64,000 bases of DNA from Tardiphaga sp. 709 (GCF_032401055.1 NZ_CP135529.1:6136501-6200500), one strand, 5' to 3'; positions 15,925 through 25,088 are shown, counted from the stretch's first letter. The notes: generated by a model not told the origin, from the sequence alone. Translations and numbers: made by a program.

Positions 15925-18105
15925 ATGAGACAGCTTGCTCGTCGGGGCGCGTCTTCGCGTCCATTTTTCAACGGGACACTCAACTCACATATAATACTGC
16001 ACCGTTGGCTCCGAACATCCATCGCAGTCGCATTTGGTGCAACGTTGTTGGGCGGTGCCGCCAACGCACAGACCAAGGGCACACCAGATCATATCAAGGC
16101 GGTTACATCGGTAATCGATAGTGCCGCGATTACGGCCAATACGGCGACGTCCAAGGACTGGCCGACTTACGGCCTCGATTACGCCGAGACACGCTTCAGC
16201 AAGCTTAATCAGATCACCGCCGAAAACGTCAAAGATATCGGCCTGATGTGGACCTATAATCTGGAATCCATCCGCGGCGTTGAGGCGACGCCGCTGGTCG
16301 TCGACGGCATCATGTATGTATCTGCGCCTTGGAGTGTCGTGCATGCGGTCGATACCCGCACCGGCAAGCGGCTATGGACATTTGACCCACACGTCGATCG
16401 TGAGAAGGGCTATCGCGGCTGCTGCGACGTCGTGAACCGCGGTGTTGCGCTCTACAAGGGCAAGGTGTTCGTCGGTGCCTATGACGGCCGGTTGGTCGCG
16501 CTGGATGCGGCGACGGGCACGAAAGTCTGGGAGAAGGACACGGTCATCGACCGCAACATGTCCTATACGATCACCGGCGCGCCGCGTGTCTTCAACGGCA
16601 AGGTGGTGATCGGCAATGGTGGCGCCGAATATGGCGTGCGCGGTTACGTGACGGCCTATGACGCCGAGACTGGCAATCAGGCATGGCGCTGGTTCACGGT
16701 GCCCGGCGATCCCGCAAAGCCGTTCGAGGACGACTCGATGGCCGCCGCGGCGAAAACCTGGGATCCGGCGGGCAAATACTGGGTCAATGGCGGGGGTGGC
16801 TCGGCCTGGGATACGATCACCTTCGATCCCGACCTGAACATGGTCTATATCGGCACCGGCAACGGCTCGCCCTGGAATCGCAATCTGCGCAGTCCGGGAG
16901 GCGGCGATAATCTCTATCTCGGCTCAATTGTCGCGCTGAATGCCGATACCGGGAAATATCTCTGGCACTATCAGGAAACGCCCGGCGACAACTGGGACTA
17001 CACCTCGACACAGCCGATGATTCTCGCCGATCTCACCATCGACGGCGCGCCGCGCAAGGTGGTGCTGCATGCGCCGAAGAACGGCTTCTTCTTCGTCATC
17101 GACCGCACCAACGGCAAGTTCATCTCTGCCAAGAACTTTGTCGATGTAAATTGGGCCACCGGCTACGACGCCAGCGGAAGACCGATCGAGGTGCCGGAGG
17201 CGCGCTCGGCGGACAAGTCCTTCGACAGCATTCCCGGACCGTTCGGTGCTCATAACTGGCATCCGATGTCGTTCAATCCGCAAACCGGGCTGGTCTATCT
17301 GCCGGCGCAGGGTGTGCCTTTGAATCTCACGGGCGAGAAGACGCTGGTGCAGAATGCGCCGGGCTCGAACAAGTTCGGCGGCACCACCGGCTGGAATGTC
17401 GGCTTCTCGCTCAACGCCGAGCCGCCGAAGAACCCGCCATTCGGTCGCCTGATCGCGTGGGATCCGGTGAAGCAGAAAGAAGCATGGCGCGCCGAATACA
17501 TCGCGCCCTGGAATGGCGGTACGCTCACGACGGCCGGCAATCTCGTGTTCCAAGGGACCGCGGACGGCCGCTTCATCGCCTATAACGCCAGGACAGGCGA
17601 GAAGCTCTGGGAAACGCCGGTTGGCACCGGCGTGGTGGCTGCACCTGCGACCTATATGGTCGATGGCGTACAATACGTCTCGGTGGCGGTCGGGTGGGGC
17701 GGCGTGTTCGGCATCACTCAGCGCGCGACGGATCGTGAGGCGCCCGGCACGGTCTACACCTTTGCCATTGGTGGCAAGGCGCCGTTGCCGGCCTTCACCA
17801 AGTACCAGATCGGCAATCTGCTGACTGGCGTGAAGTACGATCCCACTCACGTCTCGGAGGGCACCTCGATCTATGTCAACGCCTGCGCGACCTGCCACGG
17901 TGTGCCGGGCGTGGACAAGGGCGGCAATGTGCCCAACCTGGGCTATGTCTCCACCGAGACCATCACCAACCTGAAGGACATCGTGTTCAACGGGCCGTTC
18001 AAGGACAAGGGCATGCCTGATTTTACCGGCAAGCTCACGGAAGCGGATGTGGTCAAGATCCAGGCCTTCATCCAGGGCACGGCCGACGCGATTAGGCCGA
18101 AATAA
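15925..18105 (+). CDS. PQQ-dependent alcohol dehydrogenase with C-terminal cytochrome c
   Basis: The protein is 726 aa from the ATG at 15925, which gives a signal peptide ending ...LLGGAANAQ. An eight-bladed propeller follows, with the vicinal disulfide YRGCCDVVNRG that covers PQQ, the catalytic-Asp segment NWDYTSTQPM, and W-motif repeats such as GTKVWEKDT and GEKLWETPVGTGV. A C-terminal class I cytochrome c has CATCH at residues 654-658. This is the type II quinohaemoprotein alcohol dehydrogenase layout, periplasmic, oxidising alcohols and passing electrons to haem. No PQQ synthesis genes are in the window. A terminator-like hairpin follows. Confidence 0.92.
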   Translation: MRQLARRGASSRPFFNGTLNSHIILHRWLRTSIAVAFGATLLGGAANAQTKGTPDHIKAVTSVIDSAAITANTATSKDWPTYGLDYAETRFSKLNQITAENVKDIGLMWTYNLESIRGVEATPLVVDGIMYVSAPWSVVHAVDTRTGKRLWTFDPHVDREKGYRGCCDVVNRGVALYKGKVFVGAYDGRLVALDAATGTKVWEKDTVIDRNMSYTITGAPRVFNGKVVIGNGGAEYGVRGYVTAYDAETGNQAWRWFTVPGDPAKPFEDDSMAAAAKTWDPAGKYWVNGGGGSAWDTITFDPDLNMVYIGTGNGSPWNRNLRSPGGGDNLYLGSIVALNADTGKYLWHYQETPGDNWDYTSTQPMILADLTIDGAPRKVVLHAPKNGFFFVIDRTNGKFISAKNFVDVNWATGYDASGRPIEVPEARSADKSFDSIPGPFGAHNWHPMSFNPQTGLVYLPAQGVPLNLTGEKTLVQNAPGSNKFGGTTGWNVGFSLNAEPPKNPPFGRLIAWDPVKQKEAWRAEYIAPWNGGTLTTAGNLVFQGTADGRFIAYNARTGEKLWETPVGTGVVAAPATYMVDGVQYVSVAVGWGGVFGITQRATDREAPGTVYTFAIGGKAPLPAFTKYQIGNLLTGVKYDPTHVSEGTSIYVNACATCHGVPGVDKGGNVPNLGYVSTETITNLKDIVFNGPFKDKGMPDFTGKLTEADVVKIQAFIQGTADAIRPK

Positions 18106-18109
18106 ACAC

Positions 18110-18148
18110 CATGCTGGACGGTTCGGCCCGATCGGGCCGTCCAGCATG
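18110..18148 (+). terminator. Hairpin terminator after PQQ dehydrogenase
   Basis: The arms CATGCTGGACGG and CCGTCCAGCATG are perfectly complementary, with an inner palindrome CGGCCCGATCGGGCCG, four bases past the stop codon. The T tract is weak (TTCCCCCC), so it may stall or protect the mRNA end more than terminate efficiently. Confidence 0.75.
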
Positions 18149-18207
18149 TTCCCCCCGCGGCTGAAGTCGGGATATATTGGGACGCTCTGAAGTCCGGTCC
18201 CACAACC

Positions 18208-20889
18208 ATGTCCTCTGCCATTACGGCATTCTTTCAGCGGGTCCGATCGTCCTCGCTCTCGATCGGCCAGCTGACCTTCAGCGGGTTCCTGCTGGTGTTG
18301 ACGGTGATCCTCATCACCAGCATCGCCAGCGTGGTTGCGATCCGTCATATTGACAATACCTTCGCCGAGCTTGAGCGGCTGCAGAGCGTCGGCGATCTGG
18401 CCGAAAATATCGACCGTCGCCTCATCAGCCTGCGGCTGGCTGCACGCGATTTCGTCACCGATCCCGACGCACAGCCGGAAAAGGTCTCGCAGGCTGCCAC
18501 GGCGCTCGGTGATCTCCTCAAGAAGACCCGGATCGAGCTTGCGCCCGAGCAGCGCGACATGATCGACGGTGTCGACGCGCGGTTGACCAAGTACCGCGAA
18601 GGGATTGAGCGCGTCTCATCGCTGATTGCACGCCGCTCCGCTATGCTGGCGACGCTCCCGCCGCTCCGCGAGCAATTCGAGAACGCCGTTCCGGATGTGA
18701 CGAATTCAAATGCCGCCAAGGCCATGTTCCGTGCGCAGAACGAGATCGCGGCGGCTTTGCTGGCACGCGATCCGATCGGAGCCGAGCAGGCCGCACAGCG
18801 CATGCGTGCGCTGCCGATCAGCACGCCCGCACTTCGTGTGGCGGCCGATGCCTACACCGATGCAATCATTTCGATCTCGGAAACCGAGAGCGAGATCGCC
18901 GATCTCGACAGGGATGTGCTTGGCGCCGAAGGCCGATTGATCGGTCGGGTGACTGAACTATTGCGTGAGCTTAGCGCCCGTCGTGGCCGCGTCCTGTCGC
19001 GTGAATTCGCGCGCACGCTGACCGAGGCGAGATGGCAAAGTATCATTCTTGGCACGGCGGGCGTTCTGGTCGGGCTGCTGGCGGCACTTTTCGTGGTGCG
19101 GCGGATCGTGAAGCCGCTGAAGGCGATTGCCAAGTCGATCCGTGCGCTGGCCGGCGGCGCCAAGCACACGCCGATCCCGGCCATGGATCTGGAGAATGAA
19201 ATCGGTGACATCGCGCGCGCCGCGGAGGTGTTCCGCAAGACGCTGGTCGATGCCGATGCCGCGCGCGAGGCGGCCTTGCATGCGCTGGCCGAGCAGAGGC
19301 TGGCGGAAGAAAGTTATCGCAAGCTGTTTGAAGGATCCGTCGACGGCATCTATGTGACGACGCCGGCAGGCGCGCTACTCAATGCCAATCCGGCACTGGC
19401 GCGGATGATGGGGTATGATTCACCGGAAGATCTGATCCGCGCCACGCTCGATATCTCGCGCAACATCTATGTCGATCCCGCGGCACGCGCCGAGTATCAA
19501 CAGCGCATGGAAAGCGACGGCATGGTGCGCGAATTCGAGTATCAGGTCCGTCAACGGCACGACACGGTCCTCTGGCTGTCCGACAGCGCCACGGCGGTGC
19601 GCGACGAGAATGGCGAGGTTGTGCGCTATGAGGGAACAGTCCGTGACATCACCAACCAGAAACATGCCGAAGCCGCGATCAGGGAAGGCCGCAGGTTGCT
19701 GCAGCAGGTCATCGATACCGTTCCTGCCGTCATCAACGTAAAAGACACCGATCTGCGATATGTCCTGATGAACCGCTATATGGCGGGAATTTTCGGCATA
19801 GACCCCGGTGAGGCGATCGGGAAAACCACTGGCGAGTTGATGATGCGCTTTGGTGCGTCAAAGACCGACTCGCCTGACAAGATGGTGCTGGCGACCAGAA
19901 AGGGGCTCGGTTTCTACGAAGAGGAATACAAGGATGCTGCCGGCGTGATGCGGCAGTGGCTGGTCAACAAGCTGCCTTTGCTGACGGCCGATGGTGATAT
20001 CCAGAACATCGTGACCGTGGCGCTCGATATCGGCCAGCGCAAGCGCAGCGAGCAGGAGATGCTCAAGGCCAAGGATGCCGCTGAGACGGCGCTACGCAAT
20101 CTGCGTGAGACGCAGAATTCCTTGATTGAGGCGGAGAAGCTTGCGGCGCTTGGGCGGCTGGTTGCCGGCGTGGCTCATGAGGTCAATAATCCCGTGGGCA
20201 TCAGCCTGACCGTGGCATCATCGCTGGAACGCAAGATCGCGCTGTTCGGCGAGGAGGTTGCGCGCGGCGAGCTGCGCCGCTCGACCCTGACCGAATTCAT
20301 CGAGTCCAACCGCGATGCGGCGGCACAATTGGTCGCCAATCTCAATCGCGCGGCTGAGTTGATCCAGTCGTTCAAGCAGGTTTCCGCCGACCGTAATTAT
20401 TCCGACCAGCGCGTCTTTGATCTCGCCGATCTCACAGAACAGGTGGTGATGAGTTTGAAGCCGGGATTACGAAAACAGAAGCTGGCGCTTTCGGTCGACT
20501 GCAAGCCGGGACTGACGATGAACAGCTATCCGGGTCCGTATGGTCAGGTGCTAACCAATCTATTCCTCAATTCCGTCGCTCATGCTTTCCCCGATGGCAA
20601 TGGTGGCTCGGTCGAGATCAAGGTGCAGGAAGCCGGCAACGATCATGTGGAAATTCTTTTTGCGGATAACGGCGTCGGCATGAGCCCGGAGGTCCGGCGG
20701 CGCGCTTTCGACCCGTTCTTCACGACGCGCCGGGATCAGGGTGGCACGGGCCTGGGTCTGCACATCGTCTACAGCATCGTCACCAGCCGCCTCGGTGGTC
20801 GTCTGCACCTGCAGTCCGATCCGGGGCAGGGAACGCGCATTCAGATCATCCTGCCGCGCGTCGCGCCGCTGGAGATGGCTGCGGAATAG
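18208..20889 (+). CDS. Sensor histidine kinase with HAMP and two PAS domains
   Basis: The protein is 893 aa. An N-terminal transmembrane helix (about 24-48), a ~230-residue periplasmic helical region and a second helix (near 275-297) are followed by HAMP (LKAIAKSIRALAGGAKHTPI), PAS1 (SYRKLFEGSVDGIYVTTPAG), PAS2 (VIDTVPAVINVKDTDLRYVL) and a kinase core. The phosphoacceptor is His657 in VAGVAHEVNNPVGI, with an N box LTNLFLNSVAHAF and G boxes ADNGVGMS and GGTGLGLHIV. It is an orphan: no response regulator gene is adjacent. It follows the PQQ dehydrogenase on the same strand but beyond a terminator hairpin. Confidence 0.92.
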   Translation: MSSAITAFFQRVRSSSLSIGQLTFSGFLLVLTVILITSIASVVAIRHIDNTFAELERLQSVGDLAENIDRRLISLRLAARDFVTDPDAQPEKVSQAATALGDLLKKTRIELAPEQRDMIDGVDARLTKYREGIERVSSLIARRSAMLATLPPLREQFENAVPDVTNSNAAKAMFRAQNEIAAALLARDPIGAEQAAQRMRALPISTPALRVAADAYTDAIISISETESEIADLDRDVLGAEGRLIGRVTELLRELSARRGRVLSREFARTLTEARWQSIILGTAGVLVGLLAALFVVRRIVKPLKAIAKSIRALAGGAKHTPIPAMDLENEIGDIARAAEVFRKTLVDADAAREAALHALAEQRLAEESYRKLFEGSVDGIYVTTPAGALLNANPALARMMGYDSPEDLIRATLDISRNIYVDPAARAEYQQRMESDGMVREFEYQVRQRHDTVLWLSDSATAVRDENGEVVRYEGTVRDITNQKHAEAAIREGRRLLQQVIDTVPAVINVKDTDLRYVLMNRYMAGIFGIDPGEAIGKTTGELMMRFGASKTDSPDKMVLATRKGLGFYEEEYKDAAGVMRQWLVNKLPLLTADGDIQNIVTVALDIGQRKRSEQEMLKAKDAAETALRNLRETQNSLIEAEKLAALGRLVAGVAHEVNNPVGISLTVASSLERKIALFGEEVARGELRRSTLTEFIESNRDAAAQLVANLNRAAELIQSFKQVSADRNYSDQRVFDLADLTEQVVMSLKPGLRKQKLALSVDCKPGLTMNSYPGPYGQVLTNLFLNSVAHAFPDGNGGSVEIKVQEAGNDHVEILFADNGVGMSPEVRRRAFDPFFTTRRDQGGTGLGLHIVYSIVTSRLGGRLHLQSDPGQGTRIQIILPRVAPLEMAAE

Positions 20890-20898
20890 TAGACGCTG

Positions 20899-21258
20899 CT
20901 ACTGCTGAAATTCTGCAAGCTTGCGTAGTGTTGCCCGAAATATCTGGCTGTGCTTGCCGACGAGCGCTGTGCCGTTCATCGTCGCCGACGTATCCGTGAA
21001 AGTACCCGACAGACCGATGCCGACCGGTTGGCTCTGGCCGCCGAAGAGTGGGCTCATGTCAGGACTGGGCGTATGCTGCATGACAGAAACCTCGCCCTTG
21101 AAGGTGCCGGCTTCCTTGTTGAGCACATAGGTACCGACATAGAACAGGTACGCGTCGCCGCCGAGCAGTTCGCCTTCGCGAAAGGTTACAACACCGCTGC
21201 CCTTGCCTGAACGCCCGTCGAGAAGCTCGACATGGATCGAGTAGAGTCCATTCTTCAT
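20899..21258 (-). CDS. GrlR-like regulatory protein
   Basis: The protein is 119 aa from MKNGLYSIHVELLDGRSGKG. Beta-rich motifs (GSGVVTFREGELLGGDAYLF, YVGTY, GTFKGEVSVMQH) match the GrlR family, first known as a negative regulator of the enteropathogenic E. coli LEE type III system. Homologues without type III secretion are annotated in rhizobia, where the role is unknown. The upstream in-frame ATG at 21297 lacks a ribosome site. No GrlA or type III genes are seen here. Confidence 0.65.
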   Translation of the reverse strand: MKNGLYSIHVELLDGRSGKGSGVVTFREGELLGGDAYLFYVGTYVLNKEAGTFKGEVSVMQHTPSPDMSPLFGGQSQPVGIGLSGTFTDTSATMNGTALVGKHSQIFRATLRKLAEFQQ

Positions 21259-21658
21259 AATAGCCCGATGGCGCGAACCCGTCCCTTGGTTGCGCAATCA
21301 GAAGTATTGCAAAGACCATATACCAACGTCAACGCATTCGCGGGCGCTGTTGGTGCACGAGCGAAAGACCGAGTGACGCAGGCGCGCTCGCTTGCCGCCT
21401 TGGCACTTCGCGACGAGGGCGTTCTTAAATACCTCTGCCATTGAAGTTATCACCACAAATTCGCTGCAGTGCGAAGAGAGCCTGCGGGTGCTAACGGAGA
21501 ATCGCCTATCGTTTGATTGGGCGTCTGTCGCGAAGTTGAAGCGCAGCCGTTCTTCGATAGTCGTATGATGCGCTTTGCGTGAGTGACTACAGAAGAGGCG
21601 GGTCTCGCCCGCGACAAACCTGAACATCATTGTGCCGGCCGGGGGCTGGAGCAAGCAA

Positions 21659-22111
21659 ATGAGCGACTGGATGACTTCCGGCGCCGACGCGCCGTGTTCG
21701 CTAACTACTATCTCTCACGATCGACGCGTCCGGCGTCGTGCAGGCTGGCTGAAGCTGGGAGCGCCGACCTTGTGTGTTGCGGCTCTGTTATCAGTGCCGC
21801 TGATGCAATCGGTCGCTGCGCGCGATCGCGGACAATTCGCCAACACCAGCCCCGATCTGAAAGCCTGGTTCGATAGTCTGCGCAGCGGCAAGGGGCCGTG
21901 TTGTTCCGATGCCGATGGCAGTGCGGTCAGCGATGTGGATTGGGAATCCAATAGCGGGCACTACAAGGTGCGGATCGACGGGACGTGGCTCGATGTACCT
22001 GACGAAGCTGTCATCACGGTGCCGAACCGCGTCGGTCGCACTATGGTGTGGCCGATACAGGGCTCGTCCGGCACAGTGATCCGTTGCTTCATGCCAGGTA
22101 GCATGACGTAG
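21659..22111 (+). CDS. Hypothetical exported/membrane-anchored protein
   Basis: The protein is 150 aa from the ATG at 21659; a GTG at 21632 is an alternative. A hydrophobic segment (about residues 31-52, LGAPTLCVAALLSVPLMQSV) precedes a small domain containing LRSGKGPCCSDADGSAVSDV and YKVRIDGTWLDVPDEAVITV, with a late cysteine (VIRCFMPG). The CC-D pattern recurs in rhizobial hypothetical proteins. Function unknown; probably periplasmic. The 400-bp region before it, 21259-21658, shows no gene or structure I can support. Confidence 0.65.
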   Translation: MSDWMTSGADAPCSLTTISHDRRVRRRAGWLKLGAPTLCVAALLSVPLMQSVAARDRGQFANTSPDLKAWFDSLRSGKGPCCSDADGSAVSDVDWESNSGHYKVRIDGTWLDVPDEAVITVPNRVGRTMVWPIQGSSGTVIRCFMPGSMT

Positions 22112-22115
22112 CTGG

Positions 22116-23315
22116 TCACGACGCCCGGCGGACCGATGCGAGCGCGGCGATCAGCGAGATCGTCGCGAGGACAATGACCACTGCGCCATAGATATCGAGC
22201 GTGAGCGGCAGGCCGAGCGTCGGGATTGCCAAGCCTGCGACGATAGTCGGCAGGCTGAAGGCAAGATAGCAGATGATGAAGATCACGGAGAGCAATCCAG
22301 CGCGTTCATGCGCGGGGACAAGTGGCACAACGGTCCGGATGCTGCCGAAGAAGCCGGCGCCGAAGCCAAAGCCGGCAATGACGGTGCCAACCAATAGTTG
22401 CGGGATGCTTTGTGTATAGACCCCACCCAGCGTGATCAGCACGCCGAGAATAAGACACGCCATGCTGCGGATCAGAATGATGGTGCCAGGCCATTTGCGC
22501 GCCACCAGCATCGAGGCGGCACCGCTCAAGGTCAGCGCTGTCACGGCGAGTCCGCCAAGGAGAGGCGAATTCGATCCGGTGATGAGCCGGAGCAGCGAGG
22601 GCATTAGCGACAGATAGAACCCGCCCAACGCCCAGACGGCAATGTTGCCCGGCGAGACCAGGGTCAAGGGTTGTCGCACGTAAGGCGGTACGGTCACGAT
22701 CGGTCGGAGCGATGCCCATGCGCCGGATCGACGGGCGACCGTTTCCGGCATCCACCACAGCAGAATGGCTTGTATGAGCGTTGCTGCGAGGAGCAGCAGA
22801 TAGACCAGCTGCGTCGGCATTGGCGCGTAGCTGACGAGCACACCGGATAGCAACGCGCCGATCCCTGTGCCCGTGACGGGCGTCAGGCTGTTCATCAGCG
22901 ATCCATGCACGCGGTTCAGGTCGAGCATGGCTGCACCGATGGTGCCGAAGGCAATGCCGGTCGCAAATCCCTGAATGGTACGGGCAGTGATCAGTGCAAC
23001 GACGGAATCCGCAGTGATGAAAACCAGCAGTGCCACAACATTCAGGATTAGCGCGGAGAACATTACGGGGCGACGGCCGATGTAATCCGACAATCCACCG
23101 ACCGTCAGCAGCGCCACCAGCAGACTGAGCGCATAGGCGGAGAACACCGTCGTGACCATAACCGGCGAGAGATGCCAGTGGTCCTGATAGATCCGGTAGA
23201 GCGGTGTCGGCGCGCTGGCGAACATGGCGACAGTGCCGAGCGTTGCGATCTGAAAAATAATGGCAGCGCGACGCGTCATCACGCCTTTCGGCCGGGCGTC
23301 GAGATTGCTGGACAT
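22116..23315 (-). CDS. MFS transporter
   Basis: The protein is 399 aa with about 12 predicted helices in two halves. MFS loop motifs are visible: GGLSDYIGRRPVMF (the GxxxDrxGrR motif between helices 2 and 3) and, in the first half, ASAPTPLYRIYQDHWHLSPV. The family is drug/metabolite efflux-like; the substrate is unknown. It is convergent with the exported hypothetical gene, with stops five bases apart. Confidence 0.88.
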   Translation of the reverse strand: MSSNLDARPKGVMTRRAAIIFQIATLGTVAMFASAPTPLYRIYQDHWHLSPVMVTTVFSAYALSLLVALLTVGGLSDYIGRRPVMFSALILNVVALLVFITADSVVALITARTIQGFATGIAFGTIGAAMLDLNRVHGSLMNSLTPVTGTGIGALLSGVLVSYAPMPTQLVYLLLLAATLIQAILLWWMPETVARRSGAWASLRPIVTVPPYVRQPLTLVSPGNIAVWALGGFYLSLMPSLLRLITGSNSPLLGGLAVTALTLSGAASMLVARKWPGTIILIRSMACLILGVLITLGGVYTQSIPQLLVGTVIAGFGFGAGFFGSIRTVVPLVPAHERAGLLSVIFIICYLAFSLPTIVAGLAIPTLGLPLTLDIYGAVVIVLATISLIAALASVRRAS

Positions 23316-23516
23316 CGGGGAAGGGACCTAATGGGCAAGGTGGGGCAAGCCCAATGGTCGCTTCCGTCCTTGATTGATTTACCGCTGTCCAATGCTCGCT
23401 CAGGTGATGCGCGGAGCAACAGCGGACGAAGATGATGCATGTACGGCCGGGCCTTCACAACGGCGGCTGGCTCGCGCGCCCTGTGCGAGATTGCATGGCT
23501 CGTCTGGATCGCGCCC

Positions 23517-23545
23517 CTTAACACCGCGCGAATCTTTCCTATACT
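23517..23545 (+). promoter_or_regulatory. Promoter of the small leader/sRNA unit
   Basis: CTTAAC at 23517-23522 and TATACT at 23540-23545 are separated by 17 bp. This is close to the alphaproteobacterial housekeeping consensus CTTGAC-N17-CTATAT. It lies 20 bp upstream of a near-perfect Shine-Dalgarno and a mini-ORF. Confidence 0.6.
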
Positions 23546-23579
23546 CAGGGTGTCACGAACAATGAAAGGAGGTGGTCCA

Positions 23580-23624
23580 GTGTCTAATTCCAAGCGCTGT
23601 CACCTCGCTGAGGCCGCCCGCTAG
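23580..23624 (+). CDS. 14-codon mini-ORF (leader peptide candidate)
   Basis: The frame is GTG-initiated and encodes MSNSKRCHLAEAAR, then TAG. It is preceded six bases upstream by AAAGGAGGTG, an almost complete complement of the 16S rRNA 3' end and the strongest ribosome site in the window. A hairpin terminator follows at 23680. The peptide has no known domain. It may be a leader peptide or a translated small RNA; I recall similar sequence in related genomes but cannot verify it here. Confidence 0.55.
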   Translation: MSNSKRCHLAEAAR

Positions 23625-23679
23625 GCTCACTCTTTGAGCTTCGGAAGGGCGTCTCGGCGCCTGGTTCAGCGAGAACAGG

Positions 23680-23715
23680 GAAGGGGCGCGCCGAGTGATC
23701 GGTGCGCCCTTTCTT
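23680..23715 (+). terminator. Intrinsic terminator of the small unit
   Basis: The 14-bp stem AAGGGGCGCGCCGA / TCGGTGCGCCCTTT has two G-U pairs and a GTGA loop, followed by CTTC. It closes a transcript of about 160 nt starting near 23552. Confidence 0.75.
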
Positions 23716-23811
23716 CTGAGCGCAAACCTGTCGCGCCGTGAAACATGACGCTTGATCTGCCGGTCATCCGTGACAATCTATCAGACGTTGCTTGTGTCCG
23801 GAGTAGCAGCA

Positions 23812-24051
23812 ATGCCGGGAACACCGCGCGATCTGGCGGAGAGAATGGCCGCGCGCCAGCAGCGGCGTGCCATTGATGACGGCTATGTGCGCGAGAGCTT
23901 CACACAGCCACGCGAAAATGCCCGCAAGACGGCGCGGGCGTTTCTGGATCGGTTCCCGAAGCAAGCCTACATGAGCGAAGTCGAGCGCTGGCGCGAGCTG
24001 CCGGACGGCGACATTGAATTTACGATGCGGCGGCTGCGGACCGCTGATTGA
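23812..24051 (+). CDS. Hypothetical protein, 79 aa
   Basis: The start at 23812 (MPGTPRDLAERMAARQQRRA) follows CCGGAG; the frame is open from 23752. The protein is small, charged and helical (RESFTQPRENARKTARAFLD, YMSEVERWRELPDGDIEFTM). It has no membrane segment or known motif. Its end overlaps the convergent gene at 24020 by 32 bp. Confidence 0.55.
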   Translation: MPGTPRDLAERMAARQQRRAIDDGYVRESFTQPRENARKTARAFLDRFPKQAYMSEVERWRELPDGDIEFTMRRLRTAD

Positions 24052-24298
24052 GCTGACACGCTGCGATCATCTGGCTGATGTCGTGCTCGCTCATGCCTGT
24101 AGCGTCCGATTTTTCGACTGCATCGGAGGCACATGCATGGATCGCATAGCCGATATCGAGAAGACGACGCGGCGGATCTTCCTCGCCCAGGCCGACCTCC
24201 GTCACCAAGCCACTCTCGACGGCATGCCGCCAGACATCGGATTTGTTGGGGAAGGCCTTACTGACTTTGACCGAATTTGAAAACAGCGCGTAGGGCAT
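24020..24298 (-). CDS. Hypothetical protein, 92 aa
   Basis: The start MPYALFSNSVKVSKAFPNKS is chosen at 24298; an upstream ATG at 24358 adds 20 unconserved-looking residues. The protein contains DVWRHAVESGLVTEV and MSEHDISQMIAACQ. It is of a small soluble type seen in rhizobia, without assigned function. It overlaps the 3' end of the convergent 79-aa gene. Confidence 0.55.
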   Translation of the reverse strand: MPYALFSNSVKVSKAFPNKSDVWRHAVESGLVTEVGLGEEDPPRRLLDIGYAIHACASDAVEKSDATGMSEHDISQMIAACQLNQRSAAAAS

Positions 24299-24402
24299 GC
24301 GGCAACCTCCGTGATGAGGCGATAACGCGGAATATGGCATCTGGTTGCACTGCAGCAAGCCCGACTTTCGTTACCCACGAGGTCGTGATGATCGGTCGGC
24401 TG

Positions 24403-24657
24403 TCAGTCCCGCTGGGTAATCTGCAATTCCAGCAGCGCCATGGTCTGGAGCATCGTGGGATCGCGTTCGCCCTCGCTTGTGGTGCGCAGGATGCTTTCGG
24501 CGATGGATTGCACGTGAGCGGAGTTGACGGGATGCGGCAGCGTTGAAACAGCTCCGTCCAGCGCCTGTTTCATCACTGAGATCGTGTCTGGCGGAAACGC
24601 GGCATGGGAAAAGTTTTTCACGGCGGCTCCGGGGTTCAAACGGATAAACGCACCCAA
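24403..24657 (-). CDS. Hypothetical protein, up to 84 aa
   Basis: The frame starts at 24657; an internal ATG at 24573 (MKQALDGAVSTLPHPVNSAH) would give a 56-residue version that looks like the conserved core. The sequence ends VQSIAESILRTTSEGERDPT and MLQTMALLELQ, a helical region. No family is recognised. It lies downstream of the PilZ gene on the same strand. Confidence 0.5.
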   Translation of the reverse strand: MGAFIRLNPGAAVKNFSHAAFPPDTISVMKQALDGAVSTLPHPVNSAHVQSIAESILRTTSEGERDPTMLQTMALLELQITQRD

Positions 24658-24776
24658 CTGTCAATGGGACAAGAGTTGGCGTGCGCGAACGTTCCTGCCG
24701 CAAAGTTGGGCAGATCCGTGCAGCGGCGTCGGCTGCCGCGTGTCGGCGCCAGGTTCCAGAAATGGTCGCAGGGATG

Positions 24777-25088
24777 TCAGGATTCGGTGTCAGCCGGCCG
24801 GGCGGCTTTCTTCTTGGCGCCCTGTCGCAGAAATGTCGCGCCGATCTCCTCGCCATTGACCCAGGCCAGCTCGCAGCGACGGAACGCCAGTCCTGTGGAC
24901 GACAGCAGCAGGAAGAATTCCTTGAGATTGATACCCTCGATCGAACTCTCGACGATAAGGCGTGCGCCCGTCTCGGACACGTCCATGATGCGGCAGCTGC
25001 GGCGCCATGTGCCATCAATGGCCATGAGCCAGACAGGGAAACCGCGCTCGAACGCGACGCGGCCAGCATTTGGTTTTTCAGGGGTCAT
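24777..25088 (-). CDS. PilZ-domain protein
   Basis: The protein is 103 aa from MTPEKPNAGRVAFERGFPVW. The PilZ core is seen in CRIMDVSETGARLIVESSI (the D-x-S-x-x-G segment), LLLSSTGLAFRRCELAWVNG and GATFLRQG. The N-terminal RxxxR c-di-GMP motif is not clear (only ERGFPVW), so ligand binding is uncertain. A lysine-rich tail ends the protein. It is cytoplasmic, in a family that links to c-di-GMP-controlled surface behaviour. Confidence 0.75.
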   Translation of the reverse strand: MTPEKPNAGRVAFERGFPVWLMAIDGTWRRSCRIMDVSETGARLIVESSIEGINLKEFFLLLSSTGLAFRRCELAWVNGEEIGATFLRQGAKKKAARPADTES

